Assembly: GCF_900110995.1 (NCBI RefSeq)
Contig: NZ_FOJF01000001.1
Location: forward strand, 141,199 to 205,198
DNA length: 64,000 bases
Reading direction: 5' to 3'
DNA from: Chitinophaga sp. YR573
GTDB taxonomy: Bacteria; Bacteroidota; Bacteroidia; Chitinophagales; Chitinophagaceae
Position numbers and translations under genes: made by a program. Shown here in pieces: positions 26,599 through 36,164 of the stretch (position 1 is its first letter; every line of letters begins with the position of its first letter). The notes under the pieces were generated by a model. The model was not told where the DNA came from and ran no database searches. It was given only the letters and a program-made list of their open reading frames with translations.

Positions 26599-26706
26599 TT
26601 CTTAATTAGTCATCAAAAACATTGTTTGTTAACCCACTTTTTCTTTCTCTCCTACTTACAATGGGTTTGGTGATAACGAATATTCGTAACCAAACTATTC
26701 ATCTTC

Positions 26707-27372
26707 ATGAAGGAAAAAATCCTTGCACAACTGCGTGTCAAATACCCAGGGGTGCCTAAAGAATTGCTGGGACAAATTGCGGATAAGATGGCCGTAAAAG
26801 TAACAGCAGAAGACCAAATACAAGGGGCCATCGGCGAACTTGACAACCTTCCTCTTTCTATTACTGACTATGCTGCATTCCTTCAAAAAGAAGGTGATCG
26901 TCGTGCAACAGATGCCCGTAAGGGATATGTGCCTGCAACAGAACAGGATGATGAGAAAAAGGATCCTGCCAATCCAAATCCAAAAGACAAACCTGAAAAG
27001 GGTGGTGACTCTGAAATTGCCAAACTTGTTCAGGCTGTAACAGCTCTGACAGCAAAAGTTGACGGGTATGAAAAGAAGGATCAACAAAAATCCTTCTCTC
27101 AACAGCTTAATGAAAAACTCATTGAGAAGAAAATACCAGTTGTACTGGCTAAAGGACGTTTGGTTGAAAAGGCAGAAGACATTGAAACAGTATTGGCTGA
27201 AATTGAAGCAGACCACAATTCGTATAAGCAAGAACTGGCTAATCAGGGCTTCAGTACGAATACCATCCCCGGTAGCGGCAATTCTGTCAATGTAGAAAAG
27301 ACAAAGGTAGAGGCAGATATCGGCTCATGGGTCGATAGCCATAAACCACCTACTTCACAAACAAAAGCTTAA
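26707..27372 (+). CDS. Scaffold-like head assembly protein (probable)
   Basis: 221 residues. The sequence is highly charged and largely helical: an N-terminal PGVPKELLGQIADKMA segment, a Lys/Asp/Pro linker (about 78-100), and a coiled-coil-like stretch (AKLVQAVTALTAKVDGYEKK), followed by a second helical block. Position immediately before the decoration and capsid genes and the composition fit a scaffolding protein. There is no protease motif. Start ATG is taken because it gives the first long helix. Confidence 0.6.
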   Translation: MKEKILAQLRVKYPGVPKELLGQIADKMAVKVTAEDQIQGAIGELDNLPLSITDYAAFLQKEGDRRATDARKGYVPATEQDDEKKDPANPNPKDKPEKGGDSEIAKLVQAVTALTAKVDGYEKKDQQKSFSQQLNEKLIEKKIPVVLAKGRLVEKAEDIETVLAEIEADHNSYKQELANQGFSTNTIPGSGNSVNVEKTKVEADIGSWVDSHKPPTSQTKA

Positions 27373-27375
27373 ACC

Positions 27376-27963
27376 ATGAGTTTACAGTTAACAAAAGAAG
27401 TTGTATCCTCTGGCATTCCAATATTTCAGAAGGTTTTTGAAACTGCTCAAGGGGGTTTCACTCTGGATAATACTGGTCTTACAAAAGGGAGTACAATTCC
27501 TGCAGGTGCGCCTATTGCATACGATGAATCTACTCGTATGGCAAAGGTGCTTAAAACTGGTCAGGTATATGAAAATGCTGGTGGATCCGCAACTGCTTAT
27601 AAATTGAAAAAAGGGTCCCTGTTCAACATTGGCGACTATATAGGCAATGTAGTCGGTGGTAAGGCATATGCTATTACTGCAATTGACACAACTGGTTCAA
27701 ACGTTTACGATACACTTACTGTAGGCACTTCTATCGGTGCTGTTACTGCAGGTGATGGCGTATTCCAATCAAGTGCTACAGGCGCAACAAGTGCGGCTTT
27801 ATCTGTAACACCTCGCGGGTTACTCAATGAAGATGTTACCATTTCAACTGATGCTGATTTATCAGTAGTAGTTCGTGGTACCGTCTATGAACGCCGCGCA
27901 CCTGGATATACCACAGGTATCAAAACATTATTGCCGCTGATCATTTTCTCACAATCATTCTAA
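27376..27963 (+). CDS. Head fibre/decoration-like protein
   Basis: 195 residues. Gly/Thr-rich beta protein with GSTIPAGAPIAYDESTRMAKV, KKGSLFNIGDYIGNV and a C-terminal VVVRGTVYERRAPGYTTGIK. Bacteroidota phage homologues before the capsid gene carry the name head fibre protein. It probably decorates or stabilises capsids. Begins in TAAACCATGAG context 3 nt after the scaffold-like gene. Confidence 0.65.
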   Translation: MSLQLTKEVVSSGIPIFQKVFETAQGGFTLDNTGLTKGSTIPAGAPIAYDESTRMAKVLKTGQVYENAGGSATAYKLKKGSLFNIGDYIGNVVGGKAYAITAIDTTGSNVYDTLTVGTSIGAVTAGDGVFQSSATGATSAALSVTPRGLLNEDVTISTDADLSVVVRGTVYERRAPGYTTGIKTLLPLIIFSQSF

Positions 27964-27968
27964 ATCAT

Positions 27969-27974
27969 AGGAGG
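27969..27974 (+). promoter_or_regulatory. Perfect Shine-Dalgarno site of the capsid gene
   Basis: AGGAGG lies 8 nt upstream of ATG 27983. Nearly all other genes in the window lack such a site, as is normal in Bacteroidota, so the most abundantly needed structural protein stands out. Confidence 0.75.
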
Positions 27975-27982
27975 ACTAAAAA

Positions 27983-29083
27983 ATGGCAAAATTAAAATCA
28001 ATTTTCGGCGCTTATGCTGATAGCATGCAGCTGATGATCGACCGTAGCCAGGACAGATTCGCTCCTACCTGGTTTCCAAGTGTATTTGGTTGGGCGCCTC
28101 CACAGGTAAGCCTGACCTATACCTCAATATTAGGAGCTTCCCGCATTGAAGCTGCGGCTTCTGTAGTAAGCAGAAACTCCAGCACTCCATTAAGAGCGCG
28201 TGGAGAACTCTCAAAATTATCAGGAGCTATTCCTGCTATTAAAGAGATGTTCAACATGACAGAGGATGATTACCGCGACTTTCTGACAATGCAAAGTATG
28301 CAAGTGTCAGATACGGTAAGACGTGATCAGATGCTCGATCTGATTTTCAATGATGTATTGAAAGTAGGTAATGCAGCAATGAAGCGTATTGATTATATGG
28401 TCCTTGAAGGATTGAGTACGGGTAAGGTAAGCCTCACTACACTGAACAACCCTGATGGTGTCATTCTTACTCAGGCGCTTGATCTCCTTATGCCTCCTGG
28501 CAACATTAAGCAATCTGCCGTGACCTGGGATACTGCAGCATCCGCAACCCCAATTACAGATATACAAACTGTAAAGAAGGCTGCACAGGATGCTGGCAGA
28601 TCAATAGACAGGATCCTGATGAGTGATGTCTTATGGATGAAATTCATCAAGACTAAAGAGGTAATAGATACCATGCTGTCGTTCCTGTATGGTCCTAAAG
28701 CCGGCTCCGGACTTAATCCTGTCGCAGTAACTACTCTGGATCGTGTAAATGAATTCCTTTCAGCTAATCGCTTACCTGTAATTGAAATAATAGATCAGGT
28801 AGTCGGTATTGAAAAGGATGGCATTATAACACCAATGCGTCCATTCAATGAGGATAATGCTGTTTTTGTTCCAAGTGGCCCATTAGGTACCATTAAGAAT
28901 GCAATTGCTATTGAACAGGTAAAACCTGTGGCTGGCGTAAGCTATGCCTCATATCAACGCGCATTGATTTCAAAATGGAGTGCAAACGAGCCTTATGGAG
29001 AATGGACAAAATCCGAATTGAACGCTTTCCCAAGCTTCGATACGATTGATGGCATTTTCCTGCTTAATGCAGTTCACGATTAA
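27983..29083 (+). CDS. Major capsid protein (HK97 fold, gpE-like)
   Basis: 366 residues. Opening segments FAPTWFPSVFGWAPPQVSLTY and ASRIEAAASVVSRNSSTPLRARGELSK, with the E-loop-like part, and a long central helix region are typical of Bacteroidota siphovirus capsids. C-terminal EDNAVFVPSGPLGTIKNAIA belongs to the A-domain. No N-terminal delta domain is fused, consistent with a separate scaffold. The start is fixed by the perfect AGGAGG. Confidence 0.88.
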   Translation: MAKLKSIFGAYADSMQLMIDRSQDRFAPTWFPSVFGWAPPQVSLTYTSILGASRIEAAASVVSRNSSTPLRARGELSKLSGAIPAIKEMFNMTEDDYRDFLTMQSMQVSDTVRRDQMLDLIFNDVLKVGNAAMKRIDYMVLEGLSTGKVSLTTLNNPDGVILTQALDLLMPPGNIKQSAVTWDTAASATPITDIQTVKKAAQDAGRSIDRILMSDVLWMKFIKTKEVIDTMLSFLYGPKAGSGLNPVAVTTLDRVNEFLSANRLPVIEIIDQVVGIEKDGIITPMRPFNEDNAVFVPSGPLGTIKNAIAIEQVKPVAGVSYASYQRALISKWSANEPYGEWTKSELNAFPSFDTIDGIFLLNAVHD

Positions 29084-29093
29084 TCATTTTGAA

Positions 29094-29405
29094 ATGACGA
29101 ACAAGGAATACTTAACGCTTCAGTTGGGAAAGTTCGGAGTAACATCTGATGAGATAGACTTACTCATGATAGAGCAGGGCATTGACGGGGATGCTGTAGT
29201 ATCAAATACTACAGCCCTTAAAACTGCTATGTACTATCAGATACCAGCCATGCTTGCGGGTATTAAGGATATCTCAGAAGGTGGCTATTCAGAAAAATGG
29301 AATTATGCCGGCATCAAAGCGTGGTATTCCTGGTTGGCTAATGAACTGGGCTTACCTGATAACTTAACTGCTACACCTACTATAACCGGCATCAAACCAT
29401 GGTAG
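29094..29405 (+). CDS. Head-tail connector-like protein (DUF6706/gp6-like)
   Basis: 103 residues from ATG 29094; the upstream in-frame start would lie inside the capsid gene. MTNKEYLTLQLGKFGVTSDEIDLLMIEQ and a Trp/Ala-rich C-terminal helix (NYAGIKAWYSWLANELG) fit the small helical adaptor placed right after capsid in siphoviruses. It probably forms the first connector ring below portal. Confidence 0.65.
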   Translation: MTNKEYLTLQLGKFGVTSDEIDLLMIEQGIDGDAVVSNTTALKTAMYYQIPAMLAGIKDISEGGYSEKWNYAGIKAWYSWLANELGLPDNLTATPTITGIKPW

Positions 29406-29710
29406 TTCAATACCCACATACCCTCACTGCTACAATCGTCGCTGAGTCACATCAGGATGATGATGGTAATTGGGTACCTGGTAGCGATACTACAAGGGAA
29501 ATCAAATGCCGGGTTGAACCGAATGGTGGCGGCAGGCAGGTACAGGTTGCAGATGGAAGTCTAATCGTGTATTCATCAATAGTGTATATGCCAAGAGGGA
29601 CTACTCCACTACAAGATGGTACACGAGTAAGTATTACCAGCAGCCCAGTTACTGCCGGTGCAGTGCTGCGTTTCTCTCAGGGGCAATTGAATTCCCGGCT
29701 ATGGCTGTAA
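29399..29710 (+). CDS. Head closure / head-tail joining protein (probable)
   Basis: 103 residues, all-beta by composition (YPHTLTATIVAES, EIKCRVEPNGGG, VYMPRGTTPLQDGTRVSI). This pattern and the position match SPP1 gp16/HK97 gp7-type stoppers. Overlaps both neighbours by under 10 nt. Confidence 0.65.
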   Translation: MVVQYPHTLTATIVAESHQDDDGNWVPGSDTTREIKCRVEPNGGGRQVQVADGSLIVYSSIVYMPRGTTPLQDGTRVSITSSPVTAGAVLRFSQGQLNSRLWL

Positions 29711-30183
29711 TAAAGATCAAGCCTAAGTTTACTGCTGCTCAAATAGAAAAGCTATTAAATGGTAAACTGGATTTGATTAGTAAAGCATATTTCGAAAGGC
29801 TTCAATACATAGGAGAAAACTTTGTCAAGAATGCCAGAGAGAATGCAACTTTCACTGATCGAACTGGCAACCTTCGAAACTCAATAGGATACATCATTCT
29901 AAAAGATGGCAAACAACTGATTTCAAACTTCAGGAAAACAACATCAGGGGATGGAGAAACAAAAATTGAGGGTAAGGGAGGTTTTCAGATTGGCCAGGAG
30001 AAGGCCCAAGAGATCGGAGAGAAATTTCCTAAAGGATTTGTTCTTATCTGTGTTGCCGGGATGAATTACGCAGCTGCTGTTGAGAGCCTTGGATTTGACG
30101 TTATTGCTAGTTCAAGCATCATCGCAAAGGATGAATTGAAGAAAGCTATTGAGAGCATCTTTAAGAAGATTCAAAGACTATGA
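29701..30183 (+). CDS. HK97 gp10-like neck/tail component
   Basis: 160 residues. ARENATFTDRTGNLRNSIGY is the hallmark of the gp10 family (disulphide-free variant), followed by a Gly/Lys loop and AGMNYAAAVESLG. It acts at the tail completion step. Overlaps its upstream neighbour by 10 nt and downstream by 4 nt. Confidence 0.78.
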   Translation: MAVIKIKPKFTAAQIEKLLNGKLDLISKAYFERLQYIGENFVKNARENATFTDRTGNLRNSIGYIILKDGKQLISNFRKTTSGDGETKIEGKGGFQIGQEKAQEIGEKFPKGFVLICVAGMNYAAAVESLGFDVIASSSIIAKDELKKAIESIFKKIQRL

Positions 30184-30596
30184 TCACGACATTGAAGGCA
30201 ATTGATATCGTTTGGAAGAGGCTCAACGAAAGCCCGCTTAAAACTGCCGTAAATGGCGGTGTGTATAAGCAGAAACGTCCATTGAATTCAAAGAAGGAAG
30301 ATGTAATCATCAATAGCCCAACCATTGTAAACCTACAGCTACAGGAAGGGTTAATAAATGTCAACATTCATGTACCTAACCTGCTGCTTAGTAATAATGG
30401 AGCGCAAGACAACTCTCAGCCTGATCATGTACGCCTGGAACAATTAGCCGACATAGCCGCTTCGTCATTAACAGATGTATGGTCTGATGATGGTCAAATT
30501 AATTATGACATACAAAGTCAGACTGTGTTCGAAGATGAACAAACAAACGCCCATTACGTAAACTTTCGAATAACATTTTATTCAGTAAATATTTAA
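30180..30596 (+). CDS. Tail terminator/completion protein (probable)
   Basis: 138 residues. Starts with ITTLKAIDIVWKRLNESPLK, then INSPTIVNLQLQEGLINVNIHVPNLL, resembling proteins that cap the tail tube, encoded between gp10-like and tail tube genes. Acidic turn-rich middle. Assigned from order plus a helix-then-beta layout. Confidence 0.6.
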   Translation: MITTLKAIDIVWKRLNESPLKTAVNGGVYKQKRPLNSKKEDVIINSPTIVNLQLQEGLINVNIHVPNLLLSNNGAQDNSQPDHVRLEQLADIAASSLTDVWSDDGQINYDIQSQTVFEDEQTNAHYVNFRITFYSVNI

Positions 30597-30607
30597 ACTG
30601 TTAACCC

Positions 30608-31117
30608 ATGGCTGGAAAAGCTAGAATAGGTCTGAAAAAAATTGAGTTCGGTGATGTCGCTGGTGACGGCGGCATGGGAACCGCACTCACAGAATTCGGT
30701 GCTACCGTGAGTGATACCGCGGTATTATCAAACGATTCTCCTAACGTTACAGACTTCAATATTGAAGAACAAACTGCACCATTTTTTACGGCTACCGTAG
30801 ATGGTAAGTTGTCAATCAAGTGGAGTTCTTATAATGTGGAACCTGCTGCCCTGGTCCGTGTAAAAGGCGGAACTGTTACAGTAGATGCTAGTGGTAATAA
30901 TACCTGGAACAAACCTGCTGACACACCAAATATTGAGGTATCCTGTAAAGTAACCATGAAAGATGGCACTATCATCCAGATACCTCGCGGTAATATTACT
31001 GCTGTTTTCCAGTGGAACCTGCAAAAAAACAAACTGGCTCAGGTGGATCTGACGTTGTATGCTTTGCTTCCTACAAAAGACAATACACCGGAGATATCTA
31101 TCACAACACCATCGTAA
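30608..31117 (+). CDS. Major tail tube protein
   Basis: 169 residues. The beta-rich sequence KIEFGDVAGDGGMGTALTEFG, the central FTATVDGKLSIKWSSYNVEPAAL and final QWNLQKNKLAQVDLTLYAL match the layout of Bacteroidota phage tail tubes. It precedes the tail assembly chaperone, as in other siphoviruses. Translation begins in GTTAACCCATGG context. Confidence 0.75.
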   Translation: MAGKARIGLKKIEFGDVAGDGGMGTALTEFGATVSDTAVLSNDSPNVTDFNIEEQTAPFFTATVDGKLSIKWSSYNVEPAALVRVKGGTVTVDASGNNTWNKPADTPNIEVSCKVTMKDGTIIQIPRGNITAVFQWNLQKNKLAQVDLTLYALLPTKDNTPEISITTPS

Positions 31118-31120
31118 CCC

Positions 31121-31627
31121 ATGCAGGAAAAGCAAGTATTATTCGATACAGCTGACACCATACTCGATAAAGCCATCCGGATTGATGTGGACGTATTAAA
31201 CCCAAGGTGGTGGGAACGATTAGGAATTAAATTACGCTGGTTGCCGGCAAAACGAACATTCCATATCAAACCTGCCACCTTAGGAAATATGATTCGCATA
31301 TCCAGGCTTCTTTTGGATATTGATGTGATGCCTTACAAAGGAGATCTTACTACGCTTGACGCAAACTACCAGGTACTCAATAAGCATGGGGATGCTTTAG
31401 CGGAAGTTATAGCAACTGCTATTGTCAATACTAAATCAGGTCCTACAAAAAGTATGATTTCCTTCATCAAGGAAAACCTCACCAGCTCTGAATTGATGGA
31501 CATTGCTATGGTTATCGTCAAGCAATTGAATGTTGTGCCTTTTATGACTACTATCATCTCCATTCGCGGAGTGAGCCTACTAAATCCAAAGGAGAAAATA
31601 GCCTTTGGGGGACCATCGGAGGACTAA
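31121..31627 (+). CDS. Tail assembly chaperone (gpG-like)
   Basis: 168 residues, helical, ending KEKIAFGGPSED. Lambda gpG-type chaperones sit between tail tube and tape measure and bind the tape measure protein. A second frame overlaps its end and continues for about 60 codons beyond the stop, which indicates a frameshifted longer product like gpGT. The C-terminal part here (SIRGVSLLNPKEK) is where the switch is likely. Confidence 0.72.
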   Translation: MQEKQVLFDTADTILDKAIRIDVDVLNPRWWERLGIKLRWLPAKRTFHIKPATLGNMIRISRLLLDIDVMPYKGDLTTLDANYQVLNKHGDALAEVIATAIVNTKSGPTKSMISFIKENLTSSELMDIAMVIVKQLNVVPFMTTIISIRGVSLLNPKEKIAFGGPSED

Positions 31628-31812
31628 TAAAGTACTTCCGGTTAACCGGTCAAAATGGTACGTTGGAATACATTCTTTGGGAAATCAGCTGGCCCAATGT
31701 ATTAATGCTTTCTGCTACTATACCTCAATACAAAAAAGACTCGGATGATATAGATGATGAGGATGCAGAAGAGTTATCAGGATCTAATCTGAGTGGATTT
31801 TTAGGCTTATAA
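31492..31812 (+). CDS. T-domain extension read by -1 frameshift (gpGT-like)
   Basis: The -1 frame relative to the chaperone gene is open from 31492 to the TAA at 31812. After the likely shift zone (about 31570-31610) it reads GENSLWGTIGGLIKYFRLTG, then LEYILWEISWPNVLMLSATI, and an acidic tail ending SGFLGL. This resembles T domains of phage chaperones. There is no independent ATG near the front of the frame, so expression through slippage is preferred. A five-G run (TTTGGGGGA at about 31603) is the best slippage candidate, though it does not fit the ideal heptamer. Confidence 0.7.
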   Translation: MDGHCYGYRQAIECCAFYDYYHLHSRSEPTKSKGENSLWGTIGGLIKYFRLTGQNGTLEYILWEISWPNVLMLSATIPQYKKDSDDIDDEDAEELSGSNLSGFLGL

Positions 31813-31823
31813 ATTTTATTTGG

Positions 31824-34800
31824 ATGGGAGTAGAGGTATTCGATGGTTCATTACAGTTCACGGCTGGAATTGATTTTTCAGAAACTGAAGATCAGGTAGC
31901 TGCTGAAGCTGAAAAGCTTAAAAAGAGTTTCAATGAAATAGCCGAATCCGTTAATGAGGCTAATAAGGCGATGTATGCTGCTGCCGTAACTGCTGCCAAT
32001 GCCTTTGATACCAAACCTATTGAAGAAGTAGATGAGAAGTTCAGAGGTCTGTCAAATACAGTATCTGAATTTCTCAATAGCACGTTTGGGGTTGAAAAGA
32101 TAAAAGAGCTTGATGAGCAACTTAAAGGCGTTGCTACTGATGCCGAAGGCCTTAATGTAATATTAAAGTTCCTTACCGATAATGAACAGCAACTTGGTAA
32201 AACATCCGAGGCCGCTGTAGATCTCCGCAATAAGATAAAAGACCTTCAAGATGTAGTCAATCAGGGTTCCACGCAAGATATTGCACAAAATGTATCTCAA
32301 AACCTCGAAACTACTGCACAAGCTATAAAGGGCGCTATCACTCCTTTGGGTGAACTTAATGATCAATATGCAGCGCTGGATGCGAAAGCTACACAGCTTG
32401 AAGAAACACTTAAATCAGCTTCTACTCCGGAGTCCATTACTCAACTGAAAGATGAACTTGGAAAAGTATATGAACAATTGGATGTTGTTCAGGCGAAGAT
32501 GATCAAGTTAAATGGTTCTGCCGGGTATGGAAACGTTGGCAATGCTCCTGATAAAATAGATATAAACACTTCCTCTCAGGATCAACTCAAGGCTAAATTA
32601 AAAGAGCTTACTGATTATGCAACCAGGTTAAGAGAAGCATTAACTCTTGCACCTGCAGAAGCATCCGTTCAACAATACAATGATTCACTTGCTGAAACGA
32701 AGTCACAAATCAATGAAATTACCGGGGCATTATCAGAAACCGAAGGGAAGGCACAAACGGCATCTGCCAGGTTGAGAGAGATCAAAGAGATTCTTGCAAC
32801 CATGGAGCCTACGGACCTGGGATTTCAAGATCTGATTGATGAAGCTGCAGAGTTACAAAGCAATATTCAGAATGTTCGCAATGAGATCAGGCTTACTGGA
32901 TCCAATACATCAGGCATTACAGCTGCAAAAGCAGGTGTTAATGGCCTGGTAGGTGCATTTACTGCTACCAGTTCTGCAATAGCCCTTTTTTCAGGCAGCA
33001 ACGAGCAGTTGCAGCAGACAATGGCAAAGTTATTTGCTGTACTTACCCTTGTAGGTGGAGCGGAGCAGTTTCTTGCCCTGGTAAATAAGGAGAGCGCCGT
33101 TTCACAATACCTGCTGGCTACGTATAGAAGGCTCACCGCTGTTGCATCTACCGAAGAAGCAGCTGCGGCTGTCGTTGCAGCTGGTGCAGAAACCGCACAG
33201 GCAGTAGCAACTGAAGGTGCAGCCGCTGCACAATGGAGCCTAAATGATGCTATTGCCGCCAACCCTGTAGGAGCATTGTTGATCGCAGTTACAGCAGTAG
33301 TTGGTGCCATAGGATATCTGATAGAAAATACGAAAAGCGAAACAGAGAAAGCCATCGAACTCAATAAAGCTCTTGCTGAGACACAAGAGTTACTTAATGA
33401 ATTATCAGGTTTACAGGCCCTTGCGGGCAGTGATCGCGTTCAAAACTATCAGAATGCTGTTACCCTTGCACAAGCTCAGGGTAAATCAGAAAAAGAAATA
33501 CTTGATTTAAAGGTTAAAGCAAATAATGCATCTAGGGAAGAAGCGATTAAGCAACTCGCATTCCTAGATGTAGATAAACAGAAGTTGGGCATAATGGAAG
33601 CCCAGCTTGAAAATATTATTCAGCAAAAAAGCTTTATTGTTTCTATACCTGAAGCTGATCGTACAAAAGAGCAAAAGAAGCAGCTTGAATTGCTTGAATC
33701 CCAGGAGAAGAGGCTCAAATCAATATTTGATTACTCAAAAGGCATTGCCGACACTTTAGAATCAGGTAATGCTAAGTCTGAAGAACTGGCGGCAGAACAG
33801 GCAAAGAAGGCAAAAGACAATGCGGTAAAATCTGCTACCGCTGCAGTTGAAGCGAGAGTATCAATAGCAAGAGAGGGATCCTTCCAGGAATTGAGAGCGC
33901 AGATCGCCGCTATTGAAGCAGAAAGAAAGGCACAATTAGCCAACGTCAATCTTACAGCAGGAGAAATTCAGAAGATCAATGCAGATGCTGCCCGTGCAAC
34001 TTATGATCTAAATAGACAGATACTTATTAAAGGACTGGATGATCAGGAGAACTATGCTAAAGCTACGCTTGCCCGTACTAAGAAAGGCAGCTTTGAAGAG
34101 TTTAATGCCAAGTCCGCACTTATTGACATCCAAGCAGAAAAAGAAATAGCACAAGCAAATGGCAATGCTTCTAAAATAGCAGAGATAACTGCTACCAGAG
34201 ATCGTGATATTTTAGAAAATACTAAAAAATATAACTTCTCCGCTTCTGAGGCAGATATCAGCACAAATATTTCTACCCTTAATACAAAATTATCTGCTGC
34301 ACAAAAATGGTCCGATGATGAACTTGATATAAAGAAGCAGCTCATTGATAAACAAGAACAACTTGATATTGCTAAAGTGCAAAGCCAAATTGAAGATGAA
34401 AAGCTACTTGCATCGAAAATATTGGAGATACACTCAAATAATCTTGTTGAAAAGAAAAAGTTAGATGATAAATATACCGATCATCAGTTACGAGTTATTC
34501 TTGAAAATTTAGATGCAGCAGCAGCAGCACAAATAGCCTCATTTCAAGAGATTATAGACAATCCAACTGTAATCACATTACAAAAATTGTTTGCTGAAAA
34601 ATCAGAGATTGATGTAAATAAAACTACTGTTTTAGCAAAAATAAAGGCACTTCAAGTAGCGATATTAAACTCTAAAGGGGATATAAGTAATTATATAAAA
34701 GAACTGAACAAACTAAATGCAGAACTACAAAAGTTAAACGGCCAATCAAAAAATACAGATAGTAAAATAAATATTGAACAATACAAGGAAATAGCCAAAG

Positions 34801-36164
34801 TTTTTCAGTCCGTATCTACCGGATTAGAATCAATTGCCTCTTCAATAGGAGATACTAATTCAGGACTATCAAACACTATTTCTGGGCTAGGAAAACTTGC
34901 CTCTTCATTGTCTTCTGTTTACAGTAGTATGGGGCAGGAGCATAGTACTGGGGATAAAATTTCTGGAGTTATTCAGGGAGCTTTACAGCTTACTTCTATG
35001 CTTATCAGTGCTGCGGCTCAACGTGCTAAAGCTGAAAAGCAGTTCACTCAAGACTTAATTAACCAGCAAGAGCAATATAATCTTTCACTTAATGAAGCTA
35101 TCAGACTAAATGCTCAACTGAAGGGAAATGTATTCCTAGTTAATTATCAGGGACAACTGAGGGATGGAATTAATGCTCTAACAGATGCTCAGTCTAAATA
35201 TCAGGAAGCTATTAAGGCCCTTTCTGATGGTCAAGCTAAGGTTGGTTTAAGGAATGCTGTTGATTGGGGAAATGTATTAAAAGGTGCAGGAACTGGAGCA
35301 GTAGCAGGGGCTGCGTTTGGGCCAATTGGAGCAGCAATAGGAGCTGTTGTAGGTGGGATTGTAGGTCTTTTTTCAAAGAAGAAAAAAGATGTATACACAG
35401 CACTACTTTCTGAATATCCCGAATTGCTTCAAAAGACAGATGATGGTGTAATAGAAGTAAATAAAGATTTAGCAAAGACACTCATACAAAATAACCTGGT
35501 AAGTGATTCCACAAAAGTACTTATACAGGATACACTTGACTGGCAAGATGCCATTGATAAAGCGAACGACCAAATTAAAAATATAATTTCTGACTTAGCT
35601 GGTGATCTCGGAGGCGATCTAAGAAATGCATTAGTAGATGCCTTTGAGCAAGGTACCGATTCAGCTAAGGCATTCGCAGAATCTGTGCAAAAAACATTAG
35701 ACAATATTATTACCCAAATGATATTCAATAATGTATTTGGGTCTGCATTTGATGCTCTTCAAAAGGAGATGCAAGATTCATTTAAGCAAGGTGGGGATAT
35801 GAATTGGCAGGATGATCTTACTAATTTCTTTAAGCAATACTCAGGCCTTACATCACAATTTGATGATCAGCTAAAAGCCGCACAGGAAGCAGCAGAACAG
35901 GCAGGACTTTCAATTCTACAGAATCCTAATAATGACCAAAACGTCAACAGTCTTTCCGGAGCAATAAAAGGTATTACAGAACAACAGGCGGACTTATTGG
36001 CGGGACAGTTCGGAGGACTCCGGCAGACCGGCATGCAACAGCTGCAGGTAATGAATCAACATTTGATGATACTCAATGATATCAAAGGGGATACATCTTA
36101 CTTGGTGAGCATAGATAGCAGGTTGAGATTATTGGAAACACAAGGAATAAAACTCAGATCATAA
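31824..36164 (+). CDS. Tape measure protein
   Basis: 1446 residues. Long Ala/Lys/Glu-rich helical protein with several hydrophobic segments, including SAIALFSGSNEQLQQTMAKL near 390 and a Gly/Ala-rich membrane-like stretch about 1155-1190 (AGTGAVAGAAFGPIGAAIGA). It sets tail length; at about 0.15 nm per residue the tail would be about 200 nm. The middle contains coiled-coil stretches with repeated Glu/Lys/Gln. No lysozyme or peptidase domain is evident. Stop overlaps the next gene start by one base. Confidence 0.9.
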   Translation: MGVEVFDGSLQFTAGIDFSETEDQVAAEAEKLKKSFNEIAESVNEANKAMYAAAVTAANAFDTKPIEEVDEKFRGLSNTVSEFLNSTFGVEKIKELDEQLKGVATDAEGLNVILKFLTDNEQQLGKTSEAAVDLRNKIKDLQDVVNQGSTQDIAQNVSQNLETTAQAIKGAITPLGELNDQYAALDAKATQLEETLKSASTPESITQLKDELGKVYEQLDVVQAKMIKLNGSAGYGNVGNAPDKIDINTSSQDQLKAKLKELTDYATRLREALTLAPAEASVQQYNDSLAETKSQINEITGALSETEGKAQTASARLREIKEILATMEPTDLGFQDLIDEAAELQSNIQNVRNEIRLTGSNTSGITAAKAGVNGLVGAFTATSSAIALFSGSNEQLQQTMAKLFAVLTLVGGAEQFLALVNKESAVSQYLLATYRRLTAVASTEEAAAAVVAAGAETAQAVATEGAAAAQWSLNDAIAANPVGALLIAVTAVVGAIGYLIENTKSETEKAIELNKALAETQELLNELSGLQALAGSDRVQNYQNAVTLAQAQGKSEKEILDLKVKANNASREEAIKQLAFLDVDKQKLGIMEAQLENIIQQKSFIVSIPEADRTKEQKKQLELLESQEKRLKSIFDYSKGIADTLESGNAKSEELAAEQAKKAKDNAVKSATAAVEARVSIAREGSFQELRAQIAAIEAERKAQLANVNLTAGEIQKINADAARATYDLNRQILIKGLDDQENYAKATLARTKKGSFEEFNAKSALIDIQAEKEIAQANGNASKIAEITATRDRDILENTKKYNFSASEADISTNISTLNTKLSAAQKWSDDELDIKKQLIDKQEQLDIAKVQSQIEDEKLLASKILEIHSNNLVEKKKLDDKYTDHQLRVILENLDAAAAAQIASFQEIIDNPTVITLQKLFAEKSEIDVNKTTVLAKIKALQVAILNSKGDISNYIKELNKLNAELQKLNGQSKNTDSKINIEQYKEIAKVFQSVSTGLESIASSIGDTNSGLSNTISGLGKLASSLSSVYSSMGQEHSTGDKISGVIQGALQLTSMLISAAAQRAKAEKQFTQDLINQQEQYNLSLNEAIRLNAQLKGNVFLVNYQGQLRDGINALTDAQSKYQEAIKALSDGQAKVGLRNAVDWGNVLKGAGTGAVAGAAFGPIGAAIGAVVGGIVGLFSKKKKDVYTALLSEYPELLQKTDDGVIEVNKDLAKTLIQNNLVSDSTKVLIQDTLDWQDAIDKANDQIKNIISDLAGDLGGDLRNALVDAFEQGTDSAKAFAESVQKTLDNIITQMIFNNVFGSAFDALQKEMQDSFKQGGDMNWQDDLTNFFKQYSGLTSQFDDQLKAAQEAAEQAGLSILQNPNNDQNVNSLSGAIKGITEQQADLLAGQFGGLRQTGMQQLQVMNQHLMILNDIKGDTSYLVSIDSRLRLLETQGIKLRS

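Noticed and set aside
26840..27295. Forward frames inside the scaffold gene
   Set aside because: Second-frame shadows with Lys/Arg/Leu bias and no matching start spacing.
31603..31611. Exact frameshift heptamer
   Set aside because: The five-G run is suggestive but pairs poorly at the P site; no certain slippery site can be named.
32867..33364. Long reverse-strand frame inside the tape measure gene
   Set aside because: Ala/Ser/Thr-rich mirror of the forward coding sequence with no start context.
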